Below, piece after piece: positions 26,882 to 36,226 of a stretch of 41,023 nt of DNA. Below the pieces are notes generated by a model, which had not been told where the DNA came from, did no database searches, and was given only the letters and a program-made list of their open reading frames with translations. Origin of the DNA: Shewanella litoralis (GTDB lineage Bacteria; Pseudomonadota; Gammaproteobacteria; Enterobacterales; Shewanellaceae); contig NZ_WSRZ01000032.1 of assembly GCF_009828585.1 (NCBI RefSeq), positions 1 to 41,023 on the forward strand, in the 5' to 3' direction. Within the stretch, counting starts at the first letter, position 1. Every line of letters begins with the position of its first letter. A program made the position numbers and the translations under genes.

Positions 26882-27526
26882 TTAGTCTGGCGCGTAACCA
26901 GAAGGGCCAATTAATTCGCCATCTAAATACGCTTTACCATCTGACATTGTTAATCGACCTAAGCTAAACCATTTAACCACTAATGGGTAAATAGCATGCT
27001 CTTGTTCATGTACTCGCTCTGCTAGTTCAGCGGCATCTTCACCTGCATATACCGGCACTTTTGCTTGTAATATTACCGGTCCTGAGTCTAGCTCTGGAAT
27101 AACAAAGTGCACGCTAGCACCGTGTTCGTTATCACCGGCATCAATGGCACGTTGATGAGTATGTAAACCGGTGTACTTAGGTAACAATGACGGATGGATA
27201 TTGATCATTTTCCCTAGAAAACGGCTAACAAAGTCATCGGTTAAAATGCGCATAAAGCCAGCAAGTACAACTAAATCGGGTTGATATTTTTCAACCGCAG
27301 CCAGTAAACGCGCATCGTATTCGCTACGCGTTTCATTTTTATAAGCAATAACACAACTGGTATCAATTTCGCTATGGTGAGCGCGGATTAATCCATAAGC
27401 ATCCGGTTTGTTGCTAATGACTCCAACCACATTGGCATTTAAGTTATCGTCACAGCCATCAATAATGGCTTGAAGATTACTACCACTGCCAGAGATCAGC
27501 ACCACAACACGACAGCTTTGGCTCAT
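26882..27526 (-). CDS. purN: Phosphoribosylglycinamide formyltransferase PurN
   Basis: The 214-residue enzyme (E. coli PurN: 212) transfers a formyl group from 10-formyltetrahydrofolate to GAR in purine synthesis. The N-terminal VVLISGSGSNLQAIIDG is the phosphate-binding part, the catalytic region contains INIHPSLLPKYTGLHTHQRAIDAG with the conserved histidine and ASVHFVIPELDSGPVILQ with the conserved aspartate. Its ATG overlaps the purM stop by one base (TAATG), so it is translationally coupled to purM. Confidence 0.95.
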   Translation of the reverse strand: MSQSCRVVVLISGSGSNLQAIIDGCDDNLNANVVGVISNKPDAYGLIRAHHSEIDTSCVIAYKNETRSEYDARLLAAVEKYQPDLVVLAGFMRILTDDFVSRFLGKMINIHPSLLPKYTGLHTHQRAIDAGDNEHGASVHFVIPELDSGPVILQAKVPVYAGEDAAELAERVHEQEHAIYPLVVKWFSLGRLTMSDGKAYLDGELIGPSGYAPD

Positions 27527-28563
27527 TAGATGATCTCCACTTGCTCTTCGTCACCTTGACGAGTGGCAATTTCACCAATTAACCAAGCGTTTTCGCCTTC
27601 AGCTTTAAGTAGTGTTAATGCTGCATCTACTTTGTCTGCAGGTAATGCGATAATCATGCCTACGCCACAGTTAAACGTGAGGTACATTTCGTGTTGAGCG
27701 ATGTTACCGTTTTGCATTAACCAGTCAAATACCACTGGCCACTGCCAAGAATCACCTTTTACAACGGCTTTACAATCTTCAGGAAGAACTCGTGGGATGT
27801 TTTCCCAGAATCCGCCGCCAGTGATGTGCGCCATTGCATGAATCTCTGATTGTTCAATCAGTTTCAATAGTGGCTTAACATAAATTTTGGTTGGCTCGAG
27901 TAAGTGCTCTATTAGCGGCTTGCCAGCAAGATCTTGCTGGGTATCGGCCTGGCTAACTTCTAATACTTTACGGATCAATGAATAACCGTTTGAGTGAGGA
28001 CCACTAGAACCTAATGCAATCAGCGCATCGCCAGCTTTTACTTTTGTGCCGTCAATGATGTCAGCTTTTTCAACAACGCCAACACAGAAACCAGCAAGAT
28101 CGTAATCTTCGCCTTCGTACATGCCTGGCATTTCAGCCGTTTCACCGCCAATTAATGCGCAGCCAGACTGAAAACAACCTTCTGCAATACCATTCACTAC
28201 AGAAGTCGCCGTTTCAACGTCTAATTTGCCTGTCGCGTAATAGTCGAGGAAAAAGAGTGGCTCTGCACCAGATACAATTAAATCATTGACACACATCGCA
28301 ACTAAATCGACACCAACAGTGTCGTGCTTTTTGTAATCAATGGCTAAGCGTAATTTGGTACCAACACCATCAGTACCCGAAACCAATACAGGGTGCTTGT
28401 ATTTAGTTGGTAATTCGCATAGTGCGCCAAAACCGCCTAAATTGCCCATAACTTCTGGACGGCGAGTGCGTTTTACCGCAGATTTAATGTTGCTAACTAA
28501 CGCATTACCTGCATCGATATCAACGCCGGCGTCTTTGTAACTTAGGGGGGTAGGAGTGCTCAC
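27526..28563 (-). CDS. purM: Phosphoribosylformylglycinamidine cyclo-ligase PurM
   Basis: The enzyme closes the imidazole ring in purine synthesis (FGAM to AIR). I chose GTG at 28563: it gives 345 residues, the same as E. coli PurM, begins [19 protein letters not shown], and has GAGG a few bases upstream. An in-frame ATG at 28584 would add seven unmatched residues. Family motifs include [31 protein letters not shown] and HSNGYSL. It is the first gene of a purM-purN operon, and divergent from upp with a 240-base gap. Confidence 0.94.
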   Translation of the reverse strand: MSTPTPLSYKDAGVDIDAGNALVSNIKSAVKRTRRPEVMGNLGGFGALCELPTKYKHPVLVSGTDGVGTKLRLAIDYKKHDTVGVDLVAMCVNDLIVSGAEPLFFLDYYATGKLDVETATSVVNGIAEGCFQSGCALIGGETAEMPGMYEGEDYDLAGFCVGVVEKADIIDGTKVKAGDALIALGSSGPHSNGYSLIRKVLEVSQADTQQDLAGKPLIEHLLEPTKIYVKPLLKLIEQSEIHAMAHITGGGFWENIPRVLPEDCKAVVKGDSWQWPVVFDWLMQNGNIAQHEMYLTFNCGVGMIIALPADKVDAALTLLKAEGENAWLIGEIATRQGDEEQVEII

Positions 28564-28803
28564 GGAGGATCCTCTAGGGTACATCGTTTTATGGAATTTT
28601 ATGCGGCAGTATTCTATCAGTTTGTCTCATTGGTCGAAAGCCATGTTTTTACTTTATCCTCAAAAGAAAACGATGAATTGCCTATTTTTTATTGGTTTAG
28701 CTCACGATTTACTGCATTTTTGAAACTTTATGTTTTATAGAAGGGATAAATGGACTAACATTTGTCAAATTTGCCTGAAAGTCGAAAAATCTAGGAGAAA
28801 GAA

Positions 28804-29430
28804 ATGAAAGTCGTTGAAGTTAAGCATCCACTGGTTCGTCATAAAGTCGGTTTGATGCGTGAAGCGGATATCAGCACCAAACGATTTCGTGAACTGGCCA
28901 CTGAAGTTGGCAGTTTATTAACCTATGAAGCAACAGCTGATTTTGAAACTGAAACCGTCACTATTGATGGTTGGAATGGTCCTGTCAGTATTGAGCAACT
29001 TAAAGGTAAAAAAGTTACGGTAGTGCCTATTTTACGTGCGGGTTTAGGTATGATGGACGGCGTGCTTGAGCATCTTCCAAGTGCACGTATCTCTGTTGTG
29101 GGTATTTACCGTGACGAAGAAACGCTACAACCTGTCCCTTACTTTGAAAAAATCGTCAGCAATGTTGAAGAGCGTATCGCGTTAGTGGTCGACCCAATGC
29201 TTGCGACAGGTGGTTCAATGATTGCGACTATCGATTTACTCAAAAAGCGTGGCTGTACTTCAATTAAAGCATTAGTGCTTGTCGCTGCGCCAGAAGGCAT
29301 CAAAGCGTTAGAGCAAGCGCATCCTGATATTGAACTATACACTGCTGCCATTGATGACTGCTTAAACGAACAAGGGTATATTTTACCTGGTTTAGGTGAT
29401 GCAGGTGATAAGATTTTCGGGACGAAATAA
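28804..29430 (+). CDS. upp: Uracil phosphoribosyltransferase
   Basis: The 208-residue product (E. coli Upp: 208) converts uracil and PRPP to UMP. The PRPP-binding loop is [11 protein letters not shown] (~residues 129-139), and the uracil-binding end is [22 protein letters not shown] precedes the ATG. It is divergent from purM, as in enterobacteria; unlike E. coli, no uraA uracil permease follows. A terminator lies 37 bases downstream. Confidence 0.96.
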   Translation: MKVVEVKHPLVRHKVGLMREADISTKRFRELATEVGSLLTYEATADFETETVTIDGWNGPVSIEQLKGKKVTVVPILRAGLGMMDGVLEHLPSARISVVGIYRDEETLQPVPYFEKIVSNVEERIALVVDPMLATGGSMIATIDLLKKRGCTSIKALVLVAAPEGIKALEQAHPDIELYTAAIDDCLNEQGYILPGLGDAGDKIFGTK

Positions 29431-29467
29431 CCGATTATTAAGCCGGTAAAAAATATCGTTAATAAAG

Positions 29468-29494
29468 TGGGAGCCCAGTAGGCTCCCATTTTTT
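29468..29494 (+). terminator. Terminator after upp
   Basis: TGGGAGCC (29468-29475) pairs with GGCTCCCA (29481-29488) over a five-base loop, followed by six T. Confidence 0.9.
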
Positions 29495-29531
29495 ATGAGT
29501 ATTTTACGTTAATTGATAAAACGATTGTGTT

Positions 29532-30854
29532 CTACAACACCATGGCTGCAATCCAGCCAAAGACTAACAATGGAATGTTGTAATGCACAAATGTAGGGAT
29601 CACACTGTCACGAATATGATCATGTTGGCCGTCAGCATTAAGACCTGCAGTAGGGCCTAAGGTCGAATCTGATGCTGGAGAGCCCGCATCGCCAAGTGCA
29701 GCTGCTGTGCCGACTAACGCAATCGTTGCCGCAACCGAAAAACCAAAGCTGAGCGCTAATGGCACATAAATTGTGGCGATAATGGGAATAGTCGAAAACG
29801 ATGAGCCAATCCCCATGGTAATAAGCAAACCCACAATCAACATTAATAGTGCGGCGAGCGCTTTATTATCGCCAATAATATCGCCTAATGATGTTACCAA
29901 AGTGCCGACTTCACCAGTTGATTTCACGACAGCAGCAAAACCTGCCGCGGCAATCATAATAAAGCCGATGTTAGCCATCATATGCACGCCTTGATTAAAC
30001 AAGTCTTTGCTGATGTCTTGTTTAATAATGCCTGAAAAACGAAAAATGATGAAACCACTTAATGCGCCAAAAATCATCGAGTCAGTTTGCAGTTGAACAA
30101 TGAGTGTAACGACAATGGCCGATATAGAAATGATAATGCTTTTTCGGCTAATCACCGGTGTTTCTGTGTCACTCACCACCGGCTGCTCAATCATGTACTC
30201 TCTTGGTTTACGGTAACTAATGAATACCGCGGTGAGTAAACCGCACACCATGCCCAGAGCTGGCAATAACATGGCTTGTGGTATTTGAGTTGTGACGGCA
30301 TTTAAGCCATTGGTATTTAAATTAGCCAATAAAATATCATTTAAGAAAATGCCACCAAAACCAATCGGTAAAATCATATAAGTGGTGACTAAGCCAAACG
30401 TTAAAATACATGCTATGAGCCGACGATCGATATTGAGTTTAGAAATAACATGCAATAAAGGCGGAATAAGAATAGGAATAAAGGCGATGTGGATTGGTAA
30501 AATGTTCTGCGACGACACAGCCATTGCAAGAATGGTGACTAACAATAACCACCGCACCATTTGGGTGTTACTGCTATTTGGTTCTTTGCCTAATTTGTTA
30601 ATAATGGCATGAGAAATTAATGTCGTTAAGCCTGAGTGAGACAACGCGGCAGCAAAAGCGCCTAATAATGCGTAACTTAACGCGATTTGAGCACCACCAC
30701 CTAAACCATCATTAAAGGCCGCGATGGTTTGATGAATATCTAATCCACCGACTAAACCCGCAACAACGGCACTGATGGTTAATGCAACCACAACGTTAAT
30801 TCGAATAAAGCTTAAAAACAGCATTAAACAGACAGCGATAACAACCGCATTCAT
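29532..30854 (-). CDS. Na+/H+ antiporter family membrane protein
   Basis: The 440-residue protein has about ten or more hydrophobic segments and resembles the Na+/H+ antiporter family (NhaC-like superfamily, Pfam Na_H_antiporter). Conserved-looking segments are [18 protein letters not shown] (~59-76), [19 protein letters not shown] (~117-135), and [36 protein letters not shown] (~380-415) with its charged and small residues. The substrate could be sodium/proton or an organic anion, as some members of this superfamily are amino-acid transporters. It is a single-gene unit; element B lies upstream, 97 bases from the start. Confidence 0.8.
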   Translation of the reverse strand: MNAVVIAVCLMLFLSFIRINVVVALTISAVVAGLVGGLDIHQTIAAFNDGLGGGAQIALSYALLGAFAAALSHSGLTTLISHAIINKLGKEPNSSNTQMVRWLLLVTILAMAVSSQNILPIHIAFIPILIPPLLHVISKLNIDRRLIACILTFGLVTTYMILPIGFGGIFLNDILLANLNTNGLNAVTTQIPQAMLLPALGMVCGLLTAVFISYRKPREYMIEQPVVSDTETPVISRKSIIISISAIVVTLIVQLQTDSMIFGALSGFIIFRFSGIIKQDISKDLFNQGVHMMANIGFIMIAAAGFAAVVKSTGEVGTLVTSLGDIIGDNKALAALLMLIVGLLITMGIGSSFSTIPIIATIYVPLALSFGFSVAATIALVGTAAALGDAGSPASDSTLGPTAGLNADGQHDHIRDSVIPTFVHYNIPLLVFGWIAAMVL

Positions 30855-30951
30855 AATCGTAATTCTTTAAAGTAAATGAGACGGCTATTTTTGACTGCCG
30901 CAGTGGTGTTTGTCCAGTGCAGATGAAAATTTTAGGTGATGATGCAAGGTT

Positions 30952-31217
30952 TATACCCAAACAACCTGAAGATGCTCGATTTCAGCAAGAATTTACACGC
31001 GTTTAGGCAAGGCATTGATTGCGGGTAATGGTCGTTCCCTTTCCAAAATCAATAACGCAGCATAAACACGTGTAAAACTTGCCCTTTGGGAGTTTCACCG
31101 TGTTATCACTACGTTGTTGCGCTAATTTATAAGGTACCTACATTACCGCATTAACGCGCCTAGTATTGAAAACACGGTGAAGCTCTGAAACACGGATCTT
31201 CAGGTTGATTGGGTATA
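30952..31217. mobile_element. Element B: 266-bp MITE-like palindromic element
   Basis: The ends are inverted repeats of 22 bases with one mismatch: TATACCCAAACAACCTGAAG at the left, and its counterpart ending at 31217. Hairpin 1 pairs 30985-31005 with 31063-31082 (GCAAG/CTTGC plus TTTACACGCGTTTA/TAAACACGTGTAAA, one G-T pair), with an inner stem ATTGATT 31014-31020 and AATCAAT. Its loop contains TAATGGTCGTTCCCTTTCC. Hairpin 2 pairs TTCACCGTGTT 31094-31104 with AACACGGTGAA 31171-31181. The plan is the same as in element A (5672-5935), although much of the sequence is different. There is no coding capacity and no clear target duplication. Confidence 0.8.
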
Positions 31218-31554
31218 CATCAATTGTTGAACAGATTTAATACATATTAGCCGATGTGTTAATTGCTCTAATAACAAAATAGCGCAACACATCATGGCTG
31301 TATGGCTGAGTTTACCGATTTATCAGACTTTGTCGTGTTTTTGTCACACGGCAGTATTATATTAGTGAGCCTGCATGTTTTATTTTTCAGCAGGTAAACT
31401 TTTTTCAACTGAAATAGCTTATAAGTCGGCTAAATTAACTGTATGGTATATGACTGAATAAGTATCAATGGCAGTAGAGTTTGAGTAGTGGGTAACCACG
31501 GAAGAGTATCTGCGCCCTTGTAACATGTAAAAAGCCATTAAATGGAGATAGATA
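31218..31554. other. Upstream region of the peroxiredoxin gene
   Basis: After element B ends, 337 bases remain before the peroxiredoxin ATG. No gene is visible. It ends in a GGAGA ribosome binding site. An OxyR site might be expected for this gene, but I could not recognise one. Confidence 0.4.
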
Positions 31555-32160
31555 ATGAGCGTATTAGTAGGCCGTCCAGCCCCAGATTTTACCGCAGCAG
31601 CCGTTCTTGGTTCTGGTGAAATTGTTGACACATTTAACCTAGCTACCGCAATTAAAGGTAAGCCAGCGGTTATTTTCTTCTACCCACTTGATTTTACTTT
31701 TGTATGCCCATCAGAGCTTATTGCTTTTGATCACCGCATGGAAGAGTTCACTAAGCGTGGTGTTGAAGTGATTGGTGTTTCTATTGATTCACAGTTTACT
31801 CATAACGCATGGCGTAACACTCCAGTCGACAAGGGTGGTATTGGCCAAGTTAAATACACTCTAGTAGCTGACGTTAAGCACGAAATCTGTAAAGCGTACG
31901 ATGTTGAGCATCCAGAAGCGGGTGTTGCTTTCCGTGGTTCTTTCTTAGTAGATAAAGAAGGCCAAGTACGTCACCAAGTGGTTAACGATTTACCATTAGG
32001 CCGTAACGTTGATGAAATGATCCGTATGATTGACGCCCTTCAGTTCCATGAAGAGCACGGTGAAGTTTGTCCAGCAGGCTGGTCAAAAGGCGAAAAAGGT
32101 ATGACTGCTAGCACTGAAGGTGTGGCTGCATACTTAAAAGATAACTCTTCAAAGCTATAA
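31555..32160 (+). CDS. Typical 2-Cys peroxiredoxin (AhpC/TSA family)
   Basis: The 201-residue protein is a typical 2-Cys peroxiredoxin. The peroxidatic cysteine is C51 in DFTFVCPSE, and the resolving cysteine is C172 in GEVCPAGW. The conserved active-site threonine and arginine are in PLDFTFVCP and WRNTP/AFRGSF. A GGIG segment (residues 94-97) resembles the GGLG of peroxide-sensitive members, but the C-terminal YF motif is absent, so it may resist over-oxidation. It reduces hydrogen peroxide and organic peroxides using a thioredoxin- or AhpF-type donor; no reductase gene is adjacent. It is monocistronic with its own terminator. Confidence 0.92.
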   Translation: MSVLVGRPAPDFTAAAVLGSGEIVDTFNLATAIKGKPAVIFFYPLDFTFVCPSELIAFDHRMEEFTKRGVEVIGVSIDSQFTHNAWRNTPVDKGGIGQVKYTLVADVKHEICKAYDVEHPEAGVAFRGSFLVDKEGQVRHQVVNDLPLGRNVDEMIRMIDALQFHEEHGEVCPAGWSKGEKGMTASTEGVAAYLKDNSSKL

Positions 32161-32180
32161 TGCTGCGAGTTTTAGCCAAT

Positions 32181-32207
32181 AAAAAAAGCTGCCTCGGCAG
32201 CTTTTTT
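32181..32207 (+). terminator. Terminator after the peroxiredoxin gene
   Basis: AAAAAGCTGCC and GGCAGCTTTTTT flank a two-base gap, giving a compact strong hairpin with six T, 20 bases past the stop. Confidence 0.9.
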
Positions 32208-32311
32208 GTTGCAATAAATGATTGAGAGAGATACTCACTATACTCATCGCGGTTGTTATTGATACCGGCCAAATAAAGTGCTGGTTGATGTAACGTATTT
32301 TCTCAGGTTAT

Positions 32312-32974
32312 TTATTCTGCTTGCGCGTCATCGGCGTCTGCACTAACAAGTGGCCAACCACCGAGAGCTTTCCAACGATTAACGATATGGCAAAATAATT
32401 CCGCTGTACGTTCTGTGTCGTAAAGCGCTGAATGTGCTTCTTTGTTGTCAAAATCAATTCCTGCCATTTTACACGCTTTAGCCAGTACTGTATGGCCAAT
32501 GGCTAAACCTGCCAGTGTTGCAGTATCAAAGCTTGCAAACGGATGGAAAGGTGAACGTTTTAAACTATTACGTTCGATTGCCTGATTAACAAAACCTAAA
32601 TCAAATGCAGCATTGTGGGCGACAATAATACAGCGATGACAGTCAGCGGCTTTTTGGGCTTTTTTAACTTCTTTAAAGATTTCTAAAAAAGCCACTTTTT
32701 CATCTACAGCACCACGTAGCGGATTGGTTGGGTCAATGCCGTTAAATGCTAAAGCTTCGGGTTCTAAATTTGCACCTTCAAATGGTTCAATATGAAAATG
32801 TAAGGTTTTATCGAGTTCAATGACACCATCACTGTTCATTTTTAACATGCTGACGGCAATCTCAAGCAACGCATCTGTTTTGGCATTAAAACCGGCCGTT
32901 TCAACGTCAATCACCACAGGGAAATAACCACGGAAGCGGTGTTTAAACTTGTTAGCGTCACAAATATCAGTCAT
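32312..32974 (-). CDS. rnt: Ribonuclease T
   Basis: The 220-residue product (E. coli RNase T: 215) is a DEDD-family 3'-5' exoribonuclease that matures tRNA and 23S rRNA ends. Visible are [12 protein letters not shown] with D and [12 protein letters not shown] with the third acid, and [13 protein letters not shown] with the last histidine and aspartate. [14 protein letters not shown]... is very close to the E. coli sequence. I prefer ATG 32974; the same frame also has ATG at 32986 and TTG at 32992, with GAGG at the latter start codon. It ends with the operon-free gap before the convergent peroxiredoxin gene. Confidence 0.95.
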   Translation of the reverse strand: MTDICDANKFKHRFRGYFPVVIDVETAGFNAKTDALLEIAVSMLKMNSDGVIELDKTLHFHIEPFEGANLEPEALAFNGIDPTNPLRGAVDEKVAFLEIFKEVKKAQKAADCHRCIIVAHNAAFDLGFVNQAIERNSLKRSPFHPFASFDTATLAGLAIGHTVLAKACKMAGIDFDNKEAHSALYDTERTAELFCHIVNRWKALGGWPLVSADADDAQAE

Positions 32975-33160
32975 TACAGTCTTCATCCTCAATTGATATC
33001 ATTTTCAGAGCAAATGACATAAGCCGAGTATTATGCGCAAACTGAGGCGCAGTGTCATGTTTGATTGTGGTTTTTATCAGCGATTAAACATGATTGTCTA
33101 CTAAAGAAACCCAGTATAAGGCCGATAGCTACTATGTAACCGATATAAAGGGTGTTTTTT

Positions 33161-34030
33161 ATGTGGCGAAAACTGATGGTACTCACAAGTTTGTGTCTTT
33201 GCTCAACGGCTCATGCCGATTTGAGACATTATGTTGCGTCTTTAGAAAACTCAGCATGGCGAGTAGGTGAAAATAACCCCATTGAATGTCGACTCGAACA
33301 TGACATTCCAGATTACGGTCGGGCCATTTTTACTAGCCATGCCGGCAAAGAGTTAAATCTACATTTCACCTTAGACATGTGGCTAAAGCCTGATTCTGTA
33401 ACCAATGCCAGGTTAATTAGCCGTGCACCGAGTTGGCGCCCAGGACATAATTCTAAAGAAATTACCCAACTGTCTTATCAAAAACAGTTTAATGGCGAAG
33501 TCCCTAAAAAAGCCGCATGGTCGATGTTGACGGAATTAAGCCAAGGAATGGAACCGACGTTCTATTATGCCGATTGGTACAACCAAAGTTCCAAAATTGC
33601 GGTCGGATTATCGTCTGCTAACTTTGGTGGCAAATACCGTGAGTTTCGCGCTTGTTTAGCCAATTTACTGCCTTACAGTTTTGATGATATTGCGTTTACC
33701 GTATTAAATTACCAAGAGGGTGGTGTAGAGCTCACGCGTTTTTCGAAAATGCAGTTACAAAAAGTGCAACGCTATTTGTCTTTTGACCCTGAAGTAGAGC
33801 TAGTACTGATTGATGCCTACACAGACAGCTACGGTGGCCGCTCAGTAAACCAAAGAGTGTCAGATAAACGTGCTGACTCAGTTAAAGATATTTTGGTTGC
33901 CAGCGGTATCCCGCAAGACCGTATTCATACCCAAGGCCATGGAGAGAAGCGCCATGTTGCGGCTAACGAGCTTGCACAAGAACGCCAAATCAACCGTCGC
34001 GTGGTGATTAAAATTACCAAAGAGATTTAA
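33161..34030 (+). CDS. motY: Sodium-driven flagellar motor protein MotY
   Basis: From ATG 33161 (AAAGG eight bases before) the product has 289 residues; an in-frame GTG at 33152 would add three. A signal peptide (KLMVLTSLCLCSTAHA) precedes an N-terminal domain found in Vibrio MotY (~20-150: RHYVASLENSAWRV, WSMLTELSQGM). The C-terminal OmpA-like peptidoglycan-binding domain (~175-285) contains VELVLIDAYTDSYGG, SDKRADSVKDILV, and HTQGHGEKRHVA. MotY is part of the T ring that anchors the PomA/PomB stator. It implies a sodium-powered polar flagellum. It stands alone next to rnt (divergent), an arrangement that I recall from Vibrio and Shewanella. Confidence 0.92.
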   Translation: MWRKLMVLTSLCLCSTAHADLRHYVASLENSAWRVGENNPIECRLEHDIPDYGRAIFTSHAGKELNLHFTLDMWLKPDSVTNARLISRAPSWRPGHNSKEITQLSYQKQFNGEVPKKAAWSMLTELSQGMEPTFYYADWYNQSSKIAVGLSSANFGGKYREFRACLANLLPYSFDDIAFTVLNYQEGGVELTRFSKMQLQKVQRYLSFDPEVELVLIDAYTDSYGGRSVNQRVSDKRADSVKDILVASGIPQDRIHTQGHGEKRHVAANELAQERQINRRVVIKITKEI

Positions 34031-34054
34031 TCTGCTACATAGCCGATATTGTAG

Positions 34055-34092
34055 AATAAGCCCAAGCGGATCACTGCCTGGGCTTATTTTTT
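34055..34092 (+). terminator. Terminator after motY
   Basis: AATAAGCCCA (34056-34065 region) pairs with TGGGCTTATT over a ~14-base loop, followed by T residues, 25 bases past the motY stop. Confidence 0.75.
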
Positions 34093-34210
34093 GCCTCAAA
34101 TATGGGCATTACATTGATACTCTTGCTGTGTGAGATGTGATGTAAAAAACTTGTGCAGCCATGGACTCGTCTGTATTGATTAAGTGCAGTGGCTTGTTGA
34201 AAAAAAAGCA

Positions 34211-34366
34211 AAAAAAACCCACTTAATCCAAGTGGGCTAAATAATTTGCAATCAACAAATTTAAGGAAGGAAGTCAAGCATAAGAACTAGGGTAAACTGA
34301 AGTATTGGGTTACACCAGTTTGGAGTTCTTGGTTTTCAACATCTGAATCGGATGTGTCCTGAAAAC
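34211..34366 (-). ncRNA. Candidate small regulatory RNA, about 156 nt
   Basis: The predicted transcript on the minus strand starts at G34366 and ends in an A-run at 34211-34217 (seven U in RNA). Four stem-loops fill it in order. SL1 pairs 34366-34360 with 34338-34332 (GTTTTCA/TGAAAAC) and has an inner ACATC/GATGT. SL2 pairs AAGAACT with AGTTCTT (34330-34324 with 34288-34282) and has an inner AAACTG/CAGTTT. SL3 is AATTTG/CAAATT (34261-34256 with 34248-34243). SL4 is the terminator AGCCCACTT/AAGTGGG at 34236-34218. Between SL2 and SL3 lies an unpaired C/U-rich stretch, ACTTCCTTCCTTAA. A promoter lies just upstream. I do not recognise it as CsrB, Spot 42, GcvB, Qrr, 6S or tmRNA. Inference from structure only. 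Confidence 0.6.
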
Positions 34367-34372
34367 AAGGCT

Positions 34373-34401
34373 ATATTAGAGTGAATACACTTATTCGACA
34401 A
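34373..34401 (-). promoter_or_regulatory. Predicted sigma70 promoter of the candidate sRNA
   Basis: On the minus strand TTGTCG (34396-34401) and TAATAT (34373-34378) are exactly 17 bases apart (34379-34395). The expected start six bases after the -10 box is G34366, the first base of the first hairpin. Confidence 0.55.
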
Positions 34402-35081
34402 ACTAGAAAAATTACAGTTTCGCATTATTAAAACTAATGGTTTAACGGTTTTGTTGGAAGCAAAAATAGGCTTTATATCCAGTTGTAGTGGTTTGCTAGG
34501 TTATTATCCATTTTTGTTGCATAACTAGTCGGATTAGCAAATTGGTTTAAACGATAATATTTAACAAAAAAATCAGATGATGATTCTTGAGACACATTTT
34601 TAGTGGTAAATACAGTGAATAATGCAATTGTTGCCGCTGAATCGCCCAAATCGTGTTTACTGTATTTTTTATAGAAGTAAGGTGGTGTTAGTGGCAAGCA
34701 AGAGGTTATTATCTTGTGGTTTTAAGGTTAAATTAAGTGTTGATAAGTTCTGTTTGAGGTCTTGTGTTTTGAAGGGGGATTACGCTTTTGATGTGACGTT
34801 ATTGAGTGTGTTTTTTTGTGGTAAAAAACTTAATGAGCCTGGGGTAAACAGAATAGAAGTTGGATAATGTATTTGTGCGATTCAGTGTCAATTAATCACC
34901 ACATTCTCAATTAATGTCGTCTCATATAACTCGTGGTTTAATTACGATTTTTTGTTTAAAAAATTGTTAATGTTTTGGGTAAAAACATTAATAAAGCTTC
35001 ATCTATTACAGTTCCTGAGGTAATTCGCGTGTTTTAGCGCATTTTGAGCAAAATAAAGTCTGTTTTTAACCTCAAGCATTA
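34402..35081. other. Intergenic stretch with an inverted repeat, no convincing gene
   Basis: About 680 AT-rich bases with no gene that I can support. Open frames at 34473-34697 (minus, TTG start) and 34622-34867 (plus) overlap each other, have no ribosome binding site, and match nothing I recognise. The main internal structure is a perfect 10-bp inverted repeat, TTAATGTTTT and AAAACATTAA around GGGTA, at 34967-34991, which could be an operator for the Tol operon or a hairpin. Confidence 0.5.
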
Positions 35082-35110
35082 TTCACAAGCGTGTTGCTAC
35101 TCGGTATAGT
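35082..35110 (+). promoter_or_regulatory. Predicted sigma70 promoter of the ybgC-tol operon
   Basis: TTCACA (35082-35087) and TATAGT (35105-35110) are 17 bases apart, each one base from consensus. Transcription would start near 35117, about 32 bases before the ybgC ATG. Confidence 0.6.
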
Positions 35111-35148
35111 AAGCCAACTTTTGTCTCCTAAGAATTGATGCTCTGATT

Positions 35149-35547
35149 ATGTTTGTTTGGCCTATATCAATTTACTATGAAGATACCGATGCTGGTGGTG
35201 TTGTGTATCATTCAAACTATTTGAAATTTTTTGAACGGGCACGAACACAATGGTTAAAAGCAATGGGTGTCCGTCAAGCAGATTTACTGGCGGAAGATAT
35301 TGCTTTTGTCGTAAAACATGCAGAAATAGATTTTCGTAAAGCAGCAAAATTTGAACAGGACTTATTGGTTGAATCCAAGGTCGTAGAATTAAAAAAAGCG
35401 TCATTGGTGTTTCACCAGCGCTTAGTTGATCATCAAGGTGATTGCTATTGTGAAGCGACAGTGGTTGTCGCGTGTATATCTTTGTCACGTATGCGTCCCC
35501 GCGCTATTCCCCTAAATATTGTTCAGGAGTTTGACAGTGCACGCTGA
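35149..35547 (+). CDS. ybgC: Acyl-CoA thioesterase YbgC, hotdog fold
   Basis: The 132-residue protein (E. coli YbgC: 134) is a 4-hydroxybenzoyl-CoA-type hotdog thioesterase. The catalytic aspartate is in [25 protein letters not shown] (~residues 9-33). The known activity is on short-chain or phospholipid-related acyl-CoA or acyl-ACP; its part in Tol-Pal function is unclear. It is the first gene of the operon and overlaps tolQ by 11 bases. Confidence 0.95.
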   Translation: MFVWPISIYYEDTDAGGVVYHSNYLKFFERARTQWLKAMGVRQADLLAEDIAFVVKHAEIDFRKAAKFEQDLLVESKVVELKKASLVFHQRLVDHQGDCYCEATVVVACISLSRMRPRAIPLNIVQEFDSAR

Positions 35548-36226
35548 AATTTCATTTATTGGCTTGTTTTTAGAAGCCAGTGTGTTGGTAAAATTGGTCA
35601 TGTTGACCTTGTTGGCATTATCAATTGCCTCTTGGGCCGTGATCATCCAACGCAACAAGTTATTAAGTTCTGCTAGAGTAAAGGCGCTACGTTTTGAAGA
35701 CACCTTTTGGTCAGGTGTTGATTTAAACCGTCTTTATAAAGAGCTTATTGCACGTGGTAGTGCAATTTCTGGTTTAGAGGCCATGTTTGTTGCTGGTTTT
35801 AAAGAATATACCCGTTTAAGCAAAGTCAACAGTAAATCTCCAGAAGCTGTGATGGACGGAACATCACGAGCGATGCGTGTAAGCTTGTCTCGTGAAATGG
35901 AAAAGCTTGAAAATAATTTACCTTTACTTGCGACCATCGGTTCAACAAGTCCATATATTGGTTTGTTTGGTACTGTGTGGGGGATCATGAACTCGTTTAT
36001 CGCACTTGGTGCGGTTGAGAATGCGACGTTAGCTATGGTTGCACCAGGTATTGCTGAAGCATTGATTGCAACCGCAATGGGTCTATTTGCGGCAATTCCT
36101 GCGGTAATCGGTTACAACCGATTTTCGACTCAAGTAGAAAAGCTTGAAAGCTCATATGCTAACTTTATGGAAGAATTCTCAAACATATTGCAACGTCAAG
36201 CATATAGCGAGAAGGAAGCTGTTTAA
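35537..36226 (+). CDS. tolQ: Tol-Pal system proton channel subunit TolQ
   Basis: I chose GTG 35537: CAGGAG lies 8 bases upstream and the product has 229 residues, as in E. coli (230). An earlier in-frame start would add six unmatched residues. TolQ has three TM helices, here ~17-38 ([20 protein letters not shown]), ~130-155 and ~165-190, with the conserved [17 protein letters not shown] and [22 protein letters not shown] segments. With TolR it uses the proton gradient to energise TolA at the division site. It overlaps ybgC, and its stop overlaps the tolR ATG. Confidence 0.96.
   Translation: MHAEISFIGLFLEASVLVKLVMLTLLALSIASWAVIIQRNKLLSSARVKALRFEDTFWSGVDLNRLYKELIARGSAISGLEAMFVAGFKEYTRLSKVNSKSPEAVMDGTSRAMRVSLSREMEKLENNLPLLATIGSTSPYIGLFGTVWGIMNSFIALGAVENATLAMVAPGIAEALIATAMGLFAAIPAVIGYNRFSTQVEKLESSYANFMEEFSNILQRQAYSEKEAV

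Noticed and set aside
28585-28803. PurR operator between purM and upp
   Set aside because: Sequences such as AAAACGATGAAT are too far from the consensus ACGCAAACGTTTGCGT.
34473-34867. Overlapping open frames on both strands (74 and 81 codons)
   Set aside because: Both lack a ribosome binding site and recognisable sequence; the minus frame starts with TTG after an in-frame stop.
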